Positions 1 through 8,450 of a stretch of 44,128 nt of DNA are shown in pieces. The notes under the pieces were generated by a model. The model searched no databases. It was given only the letters and a program-made list of their open reading frames with translations, and was not told where the DNA came from. Each line of letters starts with the position of its first letter. The first letter of the stretch is position 1. Origin of the DNA: Chara braunii (Eukaryota > Streptophyta > Charophyceae > Charales > Characeae); assembly GCA_003427395.1 (NCBI GenBank), contig BFEA01000001.1, forward strand, positions 1,434,251 through 1,478,378, in the 5' to 3' direction. Made by a program: the position numbers and the translations under genes.

Positions 1-61
1 CCGGGGGTGAAACCCCTAACCCGGCTTGGGCCTCGGGGATCCCTGCGTGACAACCCTGGGT

Positions 62-228
62 TGGCCCACCTGCACTTCTTTGCATTGATTTTGAAATTTA
101 CTTCTCTAAACTTTTCCAAGATCTACTTCAGATGACCTTCCTGCTCCTGGAGGGTCTCGCTAAAAATTAACATGTCATCTAAATAAACGACTAGCACGAC
201 CTGAACAAATCATTCATATAGCGCTGAA
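62..228 (-). pseudogene. Ty3/gypsy reverse transcriptase fragment (YLDD region)
   Basis: Read on the minus strand, this stretch gives a clear RT palm fragment: QRYMNDLFR, then after a small deletion VVYLDDMLIFSETLQEQEGH, one stop codon, and ILEKFREVNFKINAKKCRWA. YLDD is the catalytic motif C of LTR-retrotransposon RTs. The piece closely resembles the matching part of gypsy element 4 near 42840-42990, so it probably belongs to that family. The stop inside LK*ILEK and the deletion between FR and VVYLDD show it is dead. It ends abruptly near 230, where the plus-strand protease frame of element 1 begins. Bases 1-61 hold nothing I recognise. Confidence 0.75.
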
Positions 229-236
229 TATCACCG

Positions 237-905
237 GTGCCGACGGATGACGAAGTCGCGGTGGGGGACATCCTTGCGTATGTTACCAAGGTGGCCCGCG
301 AGTTTCGCAATCTGCGGTACGACGACAACAACGCACCGCTCCTCTATGTCCGCATCCAAGTTGGGCAAGCGTCCTGCAACACTTTGCTGGATAGCGGTGC
401 GTCTTGCAATTTTATGACCCAAGCCTTTATGCAAAGGGCTGGCCTTGCCGCACAAGTTCGAAGGAAGGCAAACCTGCGGCGATCAAGTTGGCGGACGGAA
501 GGACGCAACAACTTATCAACCGCTACATCGAGGCCGTACCGATGTATTTCGCACCTCATGCATGCGAAACGGTGACATTTGACATTTTGGTCACGGACTT
601 CGACATTATTTTGGGAATGCCTTGGCTTGCATGTGCGGATCACACGGTCAACTTCCATCGACGGACTCTTACCGTTCGCGACGCCTTCGGCGCCGAAATG
701 TCGTGTACTATTCCTCGTCCGCACCCTTCGATTCGGTGCCAAGTGGTGACGGCCAAGTCATTCCGGGTTACTTGTGCTTGCGAGCAGCCCGACAAAATCG
801 GCCTATGTTTCCTACGGACCGTCACGGTAGCCGACTCTTCACCCACGGACTTTTCTTCGGACCCCCGTGTGGTGCGGTTGCTTGACAAGTTCGCCGACAT
901 CTTCG
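237..905 (+). pseudogene. gypsy element 1: retropepsin-type aspartic protease, frameshifted
   Basis: The first frame (from 237) reads APLLYVRIQVG and LLDSGASCNFMTQAF, the catalytic Asp-Ser-Gly loop of a retropepsin with its flap approach. Near 465-480 the coding sense jumps to the frame that is open from 404, which continues IKLADGRTQQLINRYIEAVP, FDILVTDFDIILGMPWL (the conserved ILGM strand) and NFHRRTLTVRD. So the DSG and the ILGM motif are both intact but lie in different frames. In a live element this enzyme would cut the Gag-Pol polyprotein inside the particle. The upstream Gag part is absent. Confidence 0.8.
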
Positions 906-1774
906 AGTCACCTACCAGTGTGGTGTCGGATCGACCGATCTCTCATGAGATCATTCTTGAGGCCGGTGTCGTGCCGCCGAAAGGTTGCATTTGTGTGAGC
1001 GAGGAGGAGCTTACGGTCCTCCGCGCGCAACTCGATGATTTGTTGGACAAGGGCTGGATCCGCCCTAGTAGCTCTCTATACGGAGCGCCAATTCTCTTCG
1101 TACGGAAGAAGAACAAAGATCTATGATTGTGCATCGACTACCGGAAGCTCAACTCACAAATTATCGATAATGCGGGGCCTCTTTCTCGCATCGACGATCT
1201 TCTTGAGCGATTGAGCGGCGCGAAGTATTTTTCTAAGTTGGATTTGAAGTCGGGATATCATCAAATCTCGACCCTACCGAACGATCGTTACAAATCAACG
1301 TTTAAGACGCAATATGGGCATTTTGAGTGGGTGGTCATGCCTTTAGGCCTCACCAACGCACCGACGACCTTTCAAGTGATAATGACCAACGAGTTTCATG
1401 CAATGTTGGACCGGTTCGTGCTGGTCTACTTAGACGATATTCTCGTCTATAGCCGGTCATTGGAGGATCATCTTGAGCACCTTTGACGAGTGTTGGAGAC
1501 GCTCCGCCACGCCAAGTATAAGGCCGACCTCGACGACTGTGAATTTGTCCGGCAAGAGCTGGAATACTTGGGGCATTTTGTCACACCAGAGGGCATTAGT
1601 CCGGTATCAGACAAGATTCAAGCCATCCAAGAGTGGCCGGAGCCACGGAACGTCACGGATGTTCGTTCGTTCCTTGGCCTCGCCGGCTACTACCAACGTT
1701 TTATCAAGGGCTACTCGAAGATCGCGGCCCACTTAACCAAGCTTCAATGCGAGGATCCGCCGTTCGACTTATGA
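880..1774 (+). pseudogene. gypsy element 1: reverse transcriptase with three stop codons
   Basis: The RT domain starts with FADIFESPTSVVSDRPISHE and [19 protein letters not shown], then meets TGA at 1124-1126 ([12 protein letters not shown]; the related copy has CGG, Arg). It continues with [14 protein letters not shown] (motif A Asp), VMPLGLTNAPTTFQ (motif B) and [11 protein letters not shown] (motif C). A second TGA lies at 1484-1486 (HL*RVLETL, probably once CGA). The connection part reads YLGHFVTPEGI and VRSFLGLAGYYQRFIKGYS up to a third TGA at 1772-1774, where related copies suggest Trp. All catalytic motifs are visible; the stops are the only serious damage. Confidence 0.85.
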
Positions 1775-1778
1775 GAGG

Positions 1779-2465
1779 ATGCGCGGGAATCATTCTTGGC
1801 TCTCAAAGCCGCGCTATTATCTACGGAGGTCTTGCGCATATACGACCCGCTTTTGCCTACGCGCGTCACTACAGATGCGTCTGGCTATGGCATTGGTGCC
1901 GTTCTCGAGCAACACGATGGTGTGGACTGGCTATGGCATTGGTGTCGTCCTCGAGCAACACGATGGTGTGGACTGGCACCCGGTCGAGTATTTCAGCAAG
2001 AAAGTGTCCGTCGTGCACTCCATTGACGATGCACGCAAGAAGGAGCTCCTCGCCTTCGTCCACGCGCTCAAGCGGTGGCGGCACTTCCTCCTTGGTTGAA
2101 GCCAATTCCGATGGGTAACGGACAACAATCCGTTGGTCTTCTACAAGACCCAAGACACCATCAACAGCACCATCGCTCGGTGGATGGCTTTCATCGACCA
2201 GTTCGATTTCTTTCCCGATCACATTCCGGGGAAGTCGAACCGTCTTGCGGATGCTCTTTCATGGCGTCCGGATCATTGTACCGCGATCTATTCAACCTTC
2301 GAGATCGACAACGACCTGCGGGACAACTTCATCCGTGGCTTCCAAGCCGACCCCGAGTTTCACAACAAGTACACGAATTGCTCCTCTCCTAATCCGGCGC
2401 CTTTGCACTACCGGTTCCAAGAGGGTTACTTGCTTGTCCACACACGGGGGAAGGACCTTCTTTGA
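1779..2465 (+). pseudogene. gypsy element 1: RNase H domain, duplicated and stopped
   Basis: Reading begins with FLALKAALLSTEVL in one frame and gives VTTDASGYGIGAVLEQHDG, the usual start of the gypsy RNase H fold with its first catalytic Asp. A 46-bp tandem duplication (1881-1972) then shifts the frame. The next frame gives WHPVEYFSKK, DDARKKELLAFVHALKRW and RHFLLG, then TGA at 2097-2099, then FRWVTDNNPLVFYKTQDTIN and the closing NRLADALSWRPD. The spacer to the integrase ends YLLVHTRGKDLL and a TGA at 2463-2465, where element 2 has Cys. Confidence 0.8.
1881..1972 (+). repeat. 46-bp tandem duplication in element 1 RNase H
   Basis: Two copies of a 46-base unit starting CTGGCTATGGCATTGG lie head to tail (1881-1926 and 1927-1972), with two mismatches. 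Because 46 is not a multiple of three it destroys the reading frame. The sequence after the second copy again begins CTGGC, so a 5-base microhomology bounds the unit. Confidence 0.9.
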
Positions 2466-3578
2466 GTACCGAGTGACCCTCACTTGCGTACACGGCTTCT
2501 TGGTGAGTTCCACGATGCTCCCGCCACCGGACACTTTGGAGTCAATCGCAAGATTGGCCGACTTCGCGAGCGATTTTGGTGGCCCGACCTTCTCGGCGAC
2601 GTCACACGCTATTGCAAGTCATGCGAGGCTTGCCAACGCTGCAAATCTCGCAACCATCATCCATACGGCGAGTTGCGACCATTACCGGTCCCCTTGCGGC
2701 GAACGGAAGCGATTGCCATGGACATTACCGGCCCGTTCCCCAAGCACAAGAGCGACGTGGATGGGATTCTCACGATGGTCGACCGAGTCACCAAGTTCGC
2801 CATGTTTTTGCCTTGCCGCTATCATGCCAAGGCACCGGAGTTGGCCGAAGTTATTTTTGCCGATTGGATTCGAACCAAGGGTTACCCCAAGGAAATCGTA
2901 CGAGACCGCGACACTCGGTTCATGTCCGATTTTTGGTTGGCGCTCATCATTTGGTTGGCACTCATCAAACGATGGGGCTCATCTCTCAAGCCAAGTTCGG
3001 CTCGCCACCCCCAAACCGATGGTCAAACGAAGAGGGCGCATCAGACCGCACAAGTTCTCCTTCACACTCTCATCCGCCCCGACCAGAAGGAATGGGTTGA
3101 GCGGCTGCCGGATGTCGAGTTGACCTACAACTCGTCCATCCACCCGGCTATCGGGATGTCACCCTTCGAGTCCGAGCACGGCTCGCCGGTCACTTCGCCG
3201 TTGGACACAATCATTCCACGAACGACCGAGAGCGACGACCATCTTATTTTCTTGCGTCAGATGCAAGAGCTGCTTGTCAAGGCACGCGACCAGATGGCCA
3301 AGACGCAGCAACGCATGAGCCAACAGGCCAATCGCCAGCGTCTTCCTTGCCCATTTTACGTCGGCGATCTCGTTTGGGTTTCCGCTGCGGAATTCAGCCT
3401 TGAACAAGATCTCTCTCGCAAGCTCCTCCCTAAATGGATGGGGCCCTGGCCGATCGTGGCACCCGCTGGGGATGCACCCGAGGGACCTTCCTTCACTATT
3501 CAGGTGCCCGCCCACTTGCCCGTCTACCCACTCTTTCATTGCTCCAAGTTATGCTCTTTACAGGCCAGCAGAATATGA
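2466..3578 (+). pseudogene. gypsy element 1: integrase, catalytic Glu replaced by Lys
   Basis: This is an open frame of about 370 codons. It starts with the zinc-binding HHCC region (FHDAPATGHFGVNR then YCKSCEACQRC). The core follows: AIAMDITGPFPKHKS (first Asp), IVRDRDTRFMSDFW (second Asp) and SSARHPQTDGQTKRAHQT, where the third acidic residue, normally Glu in GQTER, is Lys (AAG for GAG). A six-residue repeat (FWLALI/IWLALI, 2932-2967) sits between. The C-terminal region reads FYVGDLVWVSAAEF and PKWMGPWPIV, typical of gypsy integrases. The frame is lost near 3553, just before the tail. A live enzyme would insert the cDNA into the genome; this one could not. Confidence 0.85.
2932..2967 (+). 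repeat. 18-bp in-frame tandem duplication in element 1 integrase
   Basis: The 18-base unit TTTGGTTGGCGCTCATCA occurs twice in a row with one difference. It adds six residues between the second catalytic Asp and the Glu position, in the D-D-E core. Confidence 0.85.
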
Positions 3579-3928
3579 CGATTTTCCCGGGCGACGTTCG
3601 CAAGACCCACCCTCTATGGACGGAACATGACGATTTTCCTGGGCGACGTTCGCAAGACCCACCCTCTATGGACGGTTTGCAGGAGGTCGGCGACATCATC
3701 TCCCCGAGACGGTACGGCAACAGGCCAACCGAGTACTTGGTACATTTTGCGTACTGCACTCACAAAGCTGACCGTTGGTTGACCCGTGCGGAACTCCAAG
3801 CAACAGCTCCGGACGTTCTCGCATGCTACGAACGCAAAATGCAAGGCAAGCCGGTATCTTCGGCTCCATGTCCTACCCGCGTCCAGGTTCCACCTCAGAT
3901 CGTCATCTTCGCCCTCGACCCGGCTTGA
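3556..3928 (+). pseudogene. gypsy element 1: chromodomain-like C-terminal tail
   Basis: The frame reads YRPAEYDDFPGRRSQDPPSM, is broken by a 52-bp tandem duplication, and resumes as DDFPGRRSQDPPSMDGLQEV, then TEYLVHFAYCTHKADRWLTR and AELQATAPDVLACYERKMQG. The Y-L-V-x-F ... W pattern is that of the chromodomain-like module at the end of many plant and algal gypsy integrases, thought to guide insertion. Elements 2 and 3 carry the same module (near 28170-28300 and 37440-37620). It ends with TGA at 3926-3928, ten bases before the polypurine tract. Confidence 0.7.
3575..3678 (+). repeat. 52-bp tandem duplication in element 1 tail
   Basis: A unit starting ATGACGATTTTCC and ending in CTATGGACGG is present at 3575-3626 and again from 3627, nearly unchanged. 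The period of 52 is not a multiple of three, so it shifts the frame of the tail. Confidence 0.9.
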
Positions 3929-3934
3929 CTTCAT

Positions 3935-3948
3935 AAGGAGGGAGGGGG
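3935..3948 (+). promoter_or_regulatory. Polypurine tract of element 1
   Basis: The purine run AAGGAGGGAGGGGG lies directly before TG at 3949. A purine run next to the 3' LTR is the plus-strand primer site of LTR retrotransposons. Element 2 has the equivalent at 28383-28395. Confidence 0.75.
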
Positions 3949-4776
3949 TGTTACATGCTGCGCCTGCAAAAGGCTGCACGGGCCATTTCCAAGCCCGTGA
4001 TATTTTCAGGCCAAAAGCCTGAAAACAAGGGCCTACAGGCCCCGTGTCGTTTCAGTCTGAAAGCCTGAAACAAGGGCCTACAAGCCCTGTGTCGTTTCAG
4101 GCTAAATCAGGGCCTTTCCGACCCTGAGTGTTTTCAGCCTCAAACTGAGGGCCATTTCCGGGCCCTCATAAGACCGACCTGCCCTGAAACTCAGGCACCA
4201 GACCAGGGTCTTAGCTCAGGCCATTTCTGGCCTATTTTCAAGACAACCTTTGTTTGAGCTTCAACCCCAGGGTCTGGCACGTTGAGGCATTGGCAAGAGC
4301 AGCCTCCTTGACGGGCCAGCACTATATAGGACTGGCCCGCGCTGCAGGCCAGCAGGTAGTTCCTAGGTACTTCACAGGCACTTTACGTGCAGTTCAGGAG
4401 GCAGGAGGTAGTCTTCAGGATTTGGCAGCAGCACTCTGGAGGAGCGCTGCAGGAGTAGTAGCAGCATTAGCAGCAGTCTTCAGCGTTGGGCGCTAGTAGC
4501 GTTAGCTGTAGTCTTCAACGCTGGGGGCCATAGCAGCTAGAGTAGTACTAAAGAGAGAGAGATTGGGCAGAGGCCAGAGAGACTTACCTGCAGCGCCATT
4601 GCTCCAGCTTCGTCTTCGAGGTACCTATAGCACAGCGCCATCTTCACAAGTTAGTACCTGGCACATGAGAGAGAGAGTTCTTCTTCTTCCTCTTCTCAGG
4701 CCACCATCTCCTTCTCACCCTCTTGTTATCTGACTTCACTGCATCAGCAGACTACGAGGGAGCGAGAGAGAGATTA
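3949..4776 (+). mobile_element. 3' LTR of element 1, truncated
   Basis: It starts TGTTACATGCTGCG after the polypurine tract. Downstream it shares with both LTRs of element 2 the segments CCTGAAACTCAGGC, ACAACCTTTGTTT, GGCATTGGCAAGAGCAGCCT, a TATA box, and a purine-rich stretch ending GACTACGAG...GAGAGAGATT. Within it, about 45 bases around AAGGGCCTACAGGCCC and GTGTCGTTTCAG are repeated (near 4014-4105). The last fifth of the LTR is missing because the direct repeat of the PLE starts at 4777. Confidence 0.7.
4323..4328 (+). promoter_or_regulatory. TATA box of the element 1 LTR
   Basis: TATATA sits in the context CAGCACTATATAGGACTGG. The same position in both LTRs of element 2 carries CACTATATATCG, so the box is conserved across the family. 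It probably placed the start of the retroelement transcript some 25-35 bases downstream. Confidence 0.6.
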
Positions 4777-5231
4777 AGATTAACTCAAAATGATAATAAT
4801 GCAGCTGGAGTTTACACGTCACAGATCAACTACATCAGAAGATCGGGTGCAACCACACTTTACCCGTACAACCCTTCTCCTCCATCTGCTCAAGCTGTAG
4901 CGGATTCCAACTGTCCGCGGTTAAATACTTCATCACCTTAGCTCTACCTTTGAAATAAAAATAAAAATAAAAATAAAAATATAAAGAAACTACAACAAAA
5001 TCAAAAAAGAATTTAATAACCTCATTGAAGCCAAAAACGTTTTCCACGCGTGTGATACTGGCTTCTTTGGCTGTAGCTCATTGCTGAAGTCATCATTTTG
5101 TCCGTTATCGTCCTCGCGTCCTGCTGGTTCTCAGACGGAGATTTACTGCGTACGCTATCTCTTTGAGATCATACTGAGTATTTTGTCCGCCACTTGGTTG
5201 CCGCCTTCTCTCGTCTTTCCGTCATGCTCTT
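4777..5231 (+). repeat. Left direct repeat (pseudo-LTR) of the PLE
   Basis: The sequence from AGATTAACTCAAAATG to GTCATGCTCTT recurs in the same orientation at 10059-10503 with only scattered differences. The AAAAT-rich stretch near 4953-4982 is a pure A run in the other copy. In the coding sense of the PLE this is the 3' end of the element. It begins exactly where the LTR of element 1 stops. Confidence 0.85.
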
Positions 5232-5570
5232 ATCAGAGCCAGTAGAGGCCTCTTGGCCTGACTGCAGGGGTCCATCAAGGCCCATTGGCCTGAAATACAG
5301 GTTCCCTCCGAAAAAAACATACCGGGGCTGGAATCCCCCAATATGCTGTGCCTTCCTTATACGGAGATTTACTGCGTACGCTATCTCTTCGAGATCATAC
5401 TGAGCACTTTGTCCGTGTTCGTCACTTGGTTGTCGCCTTCTCTCGTCTTTCCGCCATGCTCCTATCAGAGCCAGTAGAGGCCCCTCGGCCTAACTGCAGG
5501 GTCCATCAAGGCCCATTGGCCTGAAATACAGGTTCCCTCCGAAAAAACATACCGGAGCTGGGTACCTATA
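5135..5570 (+). repeat. Tandem 226-bp repeat downstream of the PLE coding region
   Basis: The unit beginning ACGGAGATTTACTGCGTACG (5135) is repeated from 5361. Both copies contain CATGCTC..ATCAGAGCCAGTAGAGG, CAAGGCCCATTGGCCTGAAA and TACAGGTTCCCTCCGAAAAA. The copies differ at many sites, so the duplication is not recent. It lies between the RT stop and the end of the element, in the presumed 3' untranslated region. Confidence 0.85.
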
Positions 5571-5744
5571 CGTATAATTTTTCAAACAATAGAGCCATTT
5601 CGGGCCGGACCCTCCCTCCCTCCCTTTCAGCCACCTTTTTTACTGCATTCACAAACATGTAGCTCGGATAACCCAGGATACTTAGTTCCCTGTGAAAGGT
5701 CATAAGTATTATGGGCAATAGAGCCTCCTCAGAGGTATTATCTT

Positions 5745-6614
5745 TTATCCTGTATTATCTTTTATCCTATATATAGTTCCAATAATAGTTGCAACCTTCT
5801 GTTCCATAGTCCCAAAGGACTTGAATTCCTTCGTTGTCTTATACTTGGATGTTTCTCTTTTCCAGATTCTCTCACCATTCTTAAATTTGTGCATAGACAA
5901 TACCTCGGATGGTTCGTTAATTACCATCACTTTAGTTTCCAAAAATTCGGCGACATTTATGCCGCCGTCAGTCCTTTCGAGTACCAGGTCCTTGTGATAA
6001 CACTCGGTGATACCGTCCAGCCTGCATTTTGCTTTCTCGATTTCATTTTTTTCATTTTTAAACCATCTTATTAATAACAAGTCATCAATAAAACGTCTTC
6101 CGAACATCAATTTCTTTTGCGTGCCTAGCGTCTGCAAAAATTCATGTTCACTTCTCATGCATATCACGCATGCGAGTGCACGACTTGCGTGTCCTCCCAT
6201 GGGGATTCCTTTTTTCTGTTGTAGAATCTCATTCAGTGATCGAAAAAAACAATTTTTCAACAGAAATCGAGTTAATTTCAGTAGGTAGCTCAGACCGACT
6301 GACTTCCATCCTCCTTCCCCATACAATTTTCCCATCTGTGCACCTTTTCCCTTTGTTTTTACCCTTGCCCGGTGCCTTCCTTTCAGTTTCTGTTCGGCCA
6401 ATATCCATTCAACTGCCTGTTCCACACTTTGATGTGGAATCTGTGTGAACTTTTCCTTAATATCGTATGTTCTCATGAGTACAGATGTGTCAGCCCCCTT
6501 TATTCTTATTTGCCTGTTGGCGTCCCTCGGTCCTTCTTTCAGCTTATTCATGGCAATCATGTTGAAATTGGTCATCTTTGTTGTCTGTATTAGAATGTTC
6601 AGTACTTCGGTCAA
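5745..6614 (-). pseudogene. PLE reverse transcriptase, core motifs
   Basis: About 290 codons cover the palm of a PLE-type RT. RTYDIKEKFTQIPHQSVEQA carries the motif A aspartate in the pattern that PLE and telomerase-related RTs write as D-V-x-x-L-Y-T-N-I-P. LQQKKGIPMGGHASRALA is motif B. FGRRFIDDLLLIRWFKNE carries motif C with the IDD found in PLEs, rather than the YLDD of LTR elements. AEFLETKVMVINEPSE matches the following motif. The enzyme copies RNA at a nicked target. The catalytic residues are intact, but the N-terminal part of the domain lies in other frames (6645-6866). No GIY-YIG domain follows it. Confidence 0.8.
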
Positions 6615-6644
6615 CGTTCTTAATGCCGACCTGATTAGACTGAG

Positions 6645-6866
6645 CTATGAAAGGCAAATGGGTCGTTTCTTATCCAGATCTTCGTCCTTACTCGTAATAA
6701 ATGCGTGCTGAATACATCCATCCTGATTCCATCTTGCAATTCTTTCCAGCTTTTCTTCTCTGTATTCAGTCCTCATCTTTTTCAACAATTCGGTTTCATC
6801 TTCATCACATTTTACGTATCTAGGACAATCGTTGAATGTGGCTTTCATCCCTTGAGAGTATATCAC
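6645..6866 (-). pseudogene. PLE reverse transcriptase, N-terminal motif piece
   Basis: This 73-codon piece reads NDCPRYVKCDEDETELLKKM, then WNQDGCIQHAFITSKDEDLD and KKRPICLS. The ending K-D..D-K-K-R-P-I matches the first RT motif (K-x-R-P-I). It stops just before the next frame takes over with MTEVLNILIQTTKM at 6614, so a frameshift or short deletion separates it from the core. It continues the order linker, RT1, RT core. Confidence 0.65.
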
Positions 6867-6873
6867 AGGACAT

Positions 6874-7299
6874 TCAATTAACTTCTCTCCTAGGTTTTTT
6901 GTCTCCTGGTGACATCACCAGCCCCTCAAATGCCATTTTTACTCCCTTCACATATTCAGTGAGGACCAGGTCCTCCCTCATGGGCGGAGCGGTTCTTGAG
7001 ATCTTGCCCAAGTTCAACCTATCCTTATTTCGACGGTATCCCGCTCTCCTTAGGGGGTCAGCTGCTTGTTCACAGGCAGCGAATACCTCAGTCAGATCAT
7101 TCATTCTCCCTGGGTATGGGACGTTCCTGGAGTTGTATAAGAACTGATACACATTGTTGATTTCACTTAGCCTAACCCGAACATGCCCGTTTGTTCTAGG
7201 CAAGTCAAAATCACTACATGCGCATTCGCGATCTTCTTTCGCATAGCGCTTGTGATTATGCAAAATATCTGTGACTGATCTGGCTTTGGTCCAGACCAC
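6874..7299 (-). pseudogene. PLE region between endonuclease and RT, Cys-bearing
   Basis: The 141-codon frame reads ILHNHKRYAKEDRECACSDF, DLPRTNGHVRVRLSEINNVY, and SRTAPPMREDLVLTEYVKGV. The H-K-x-Y ... E-C-A-C stretch resembles the conserved Cys-containing segment found ahead of the RT in PLEs. That assignment is from memory of the family and is only moderately sure. It is followed by a stop at 6874 and then by the RT1 piece. Confidence 0.55.
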
Positions 7300-7311
7300 T
7301 CTTAGCTTATT

Positions 7312-7581
7312 CTACAGCAGGTCGACCAGGTTCGTCAACTGAATCTCTTCTCTTAGCCATTCCAAGAATTCCTTCCTGATTTCCTTCTTGTCTAGAGAGT
7401 GGCAATAAGAAAGTTTCACTGTCAATCTTATTCTAGGATTTATGCCAATTCTTCTTTTTAGTTCTCTCGCAATTATTCCTCTCAAAATTTGCCGCCCTTT
7501 CTTTGTGTCGATACATTTCATCCCTTTCAGCATCTGGAACAATTCACTGATTTCCCTCGACGTCAAGTCCTCCTTTTCCAT
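7312..7581 (-). pseudogene. PLE linker piece after the GIY-YIG domain
   Basis: These 89 codons (MEKEDLTSREISELFQMLKG at the start, REEIQLTNLVDLL at the end) overlap the last bases of the endonuclease frame. They continue the same coding sense in another frame. The piece is charged, probably helical, and has no motif I recognise. It is kept because it bridges two recognised parts of the same element without a gap. Confidence 0.5.
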
Positions 7582-8450
7582 GGTGCTCTCAATAGAGTTA
7601 GTAAATCGGATTTTTTTCGATCGGTGTTTGATTTATTTTTTATCAAACATTCCACACACCAATCTCCACCCCGCTCAATTAATTCTTTCGAGTCCTTTAG
7701 TAGCCGACTTGCTCCATCTATTCTGATTTTACTGTCTCCATACACCAAAGCGACAATACGCCATCCATTCCACCATTTACTGCCGCTTGCATTTCGGATT
7801 GTCAGAGGCCTACTAGTTCCTTTAGCTGCCTTCAGGATCTTCATCAAATCAACAGTCGGGTCAAGACACAAATTTTCGGCGGTAAAAATTAGAGGTTTCC
7901 ATTCAATCACTTTGTTCGAGGATTCATTCCCTCGTCTGGAGCGTCTCAGTTTCGTTTTCTTCTTTGTTTTAACCATATTCAGGCCTGGGTTCTCATTTTC
8001 AATCAACAATTTTTCCCTTTGTAATAAGTCTGATTTTGCCCCTATCCACAGGGGGATTGGGATGTACGTTTCCACACCTTTCTTCCGGATCCACTTGTGC
8101 ACTTTTTTGTCAGATTTAGTCCTTATGCTCTGCTTGTGCTCCCTCCATCTCTCAAGAAAATTCCGACCCGTTTGCCCAATATATACAAATTTATAGAACG
8201 GTGAGATCAGGACGTATACGCAAGAGCCTGCATCATTCATCCTATCCAAGTCAACGGAGCACATGCTATTCCAGTATTTCGAGAACGTGCGTCCACAATT
8301 TAGATAACCATTCATGCACGCGAGGATCACAATAGTGCGAAAGAGCTTTTCGATCTCCCTAGCTATGGATCTATCGGCTAGGCCTTGGTCAATACGCAAT
8401 TTACTCAACCGCCTAAGGAACCGTAGAACGCTCCGTTTCGAGAACTTCAA
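7563..8450 (-). pseudogene. GIY-YIG endonuclease domain of the PLE
   Basis: The GIY-YIG core is easy to see: GSCVYVLISPFYKFVYIGQT holds the two short strands (VYV for GIY, YIG intact). LERWREHKQSI holds the catalytic Arg. The later segment LLQREKLLIENENPGLN holds the catalytic Glu and the closing PGLN Asn. About 90 helical residues come first, including KLFRTIVILACMNGYLNCGR. The domain would nick the target DNA to prime reverse transcription. The frame has no ATG at its left end: reading from 8450 starts with TTG and overlaps the end of the upstream frame, so it may be reached by a frameshift or belong to one broken long ORF. Confidence 0.85.

Larger units (their letters stand above)
232..4776 (+). 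mobile_element. Ty3/gypsy element 1, 5'-truncated, with part of the 3' LTR
   Basis: The domain order protease, RT, RNase H, integrase, chromodomain-like tail, polypurine tract, LTR is that of a Ty3/gypsy (Metaviridae) element. Gag and the 5' LTR are missing: the left end starts just before the protease. The 3' LTR starts at 3949 and is cut off near 4776, where the direct repeat of the Penelope-like element begins. The pol sequence is broken by at least five in-frame stops, several frameshifts and three short tandem duplications. Its proteins resemble those of element 2 (20702-29503), and its LTR is a diverged relative of the LTRs there. Confidence 0.85.

Noticed and set aside
4777-4860. Possible hammerhead ribozyme in the PLE repeat (CTGATG on the minus strand)
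   Set aside because: The second copy reads CTGATA, and neither the CUGAUGA core nor a matching GAAA and cleavage site is present.
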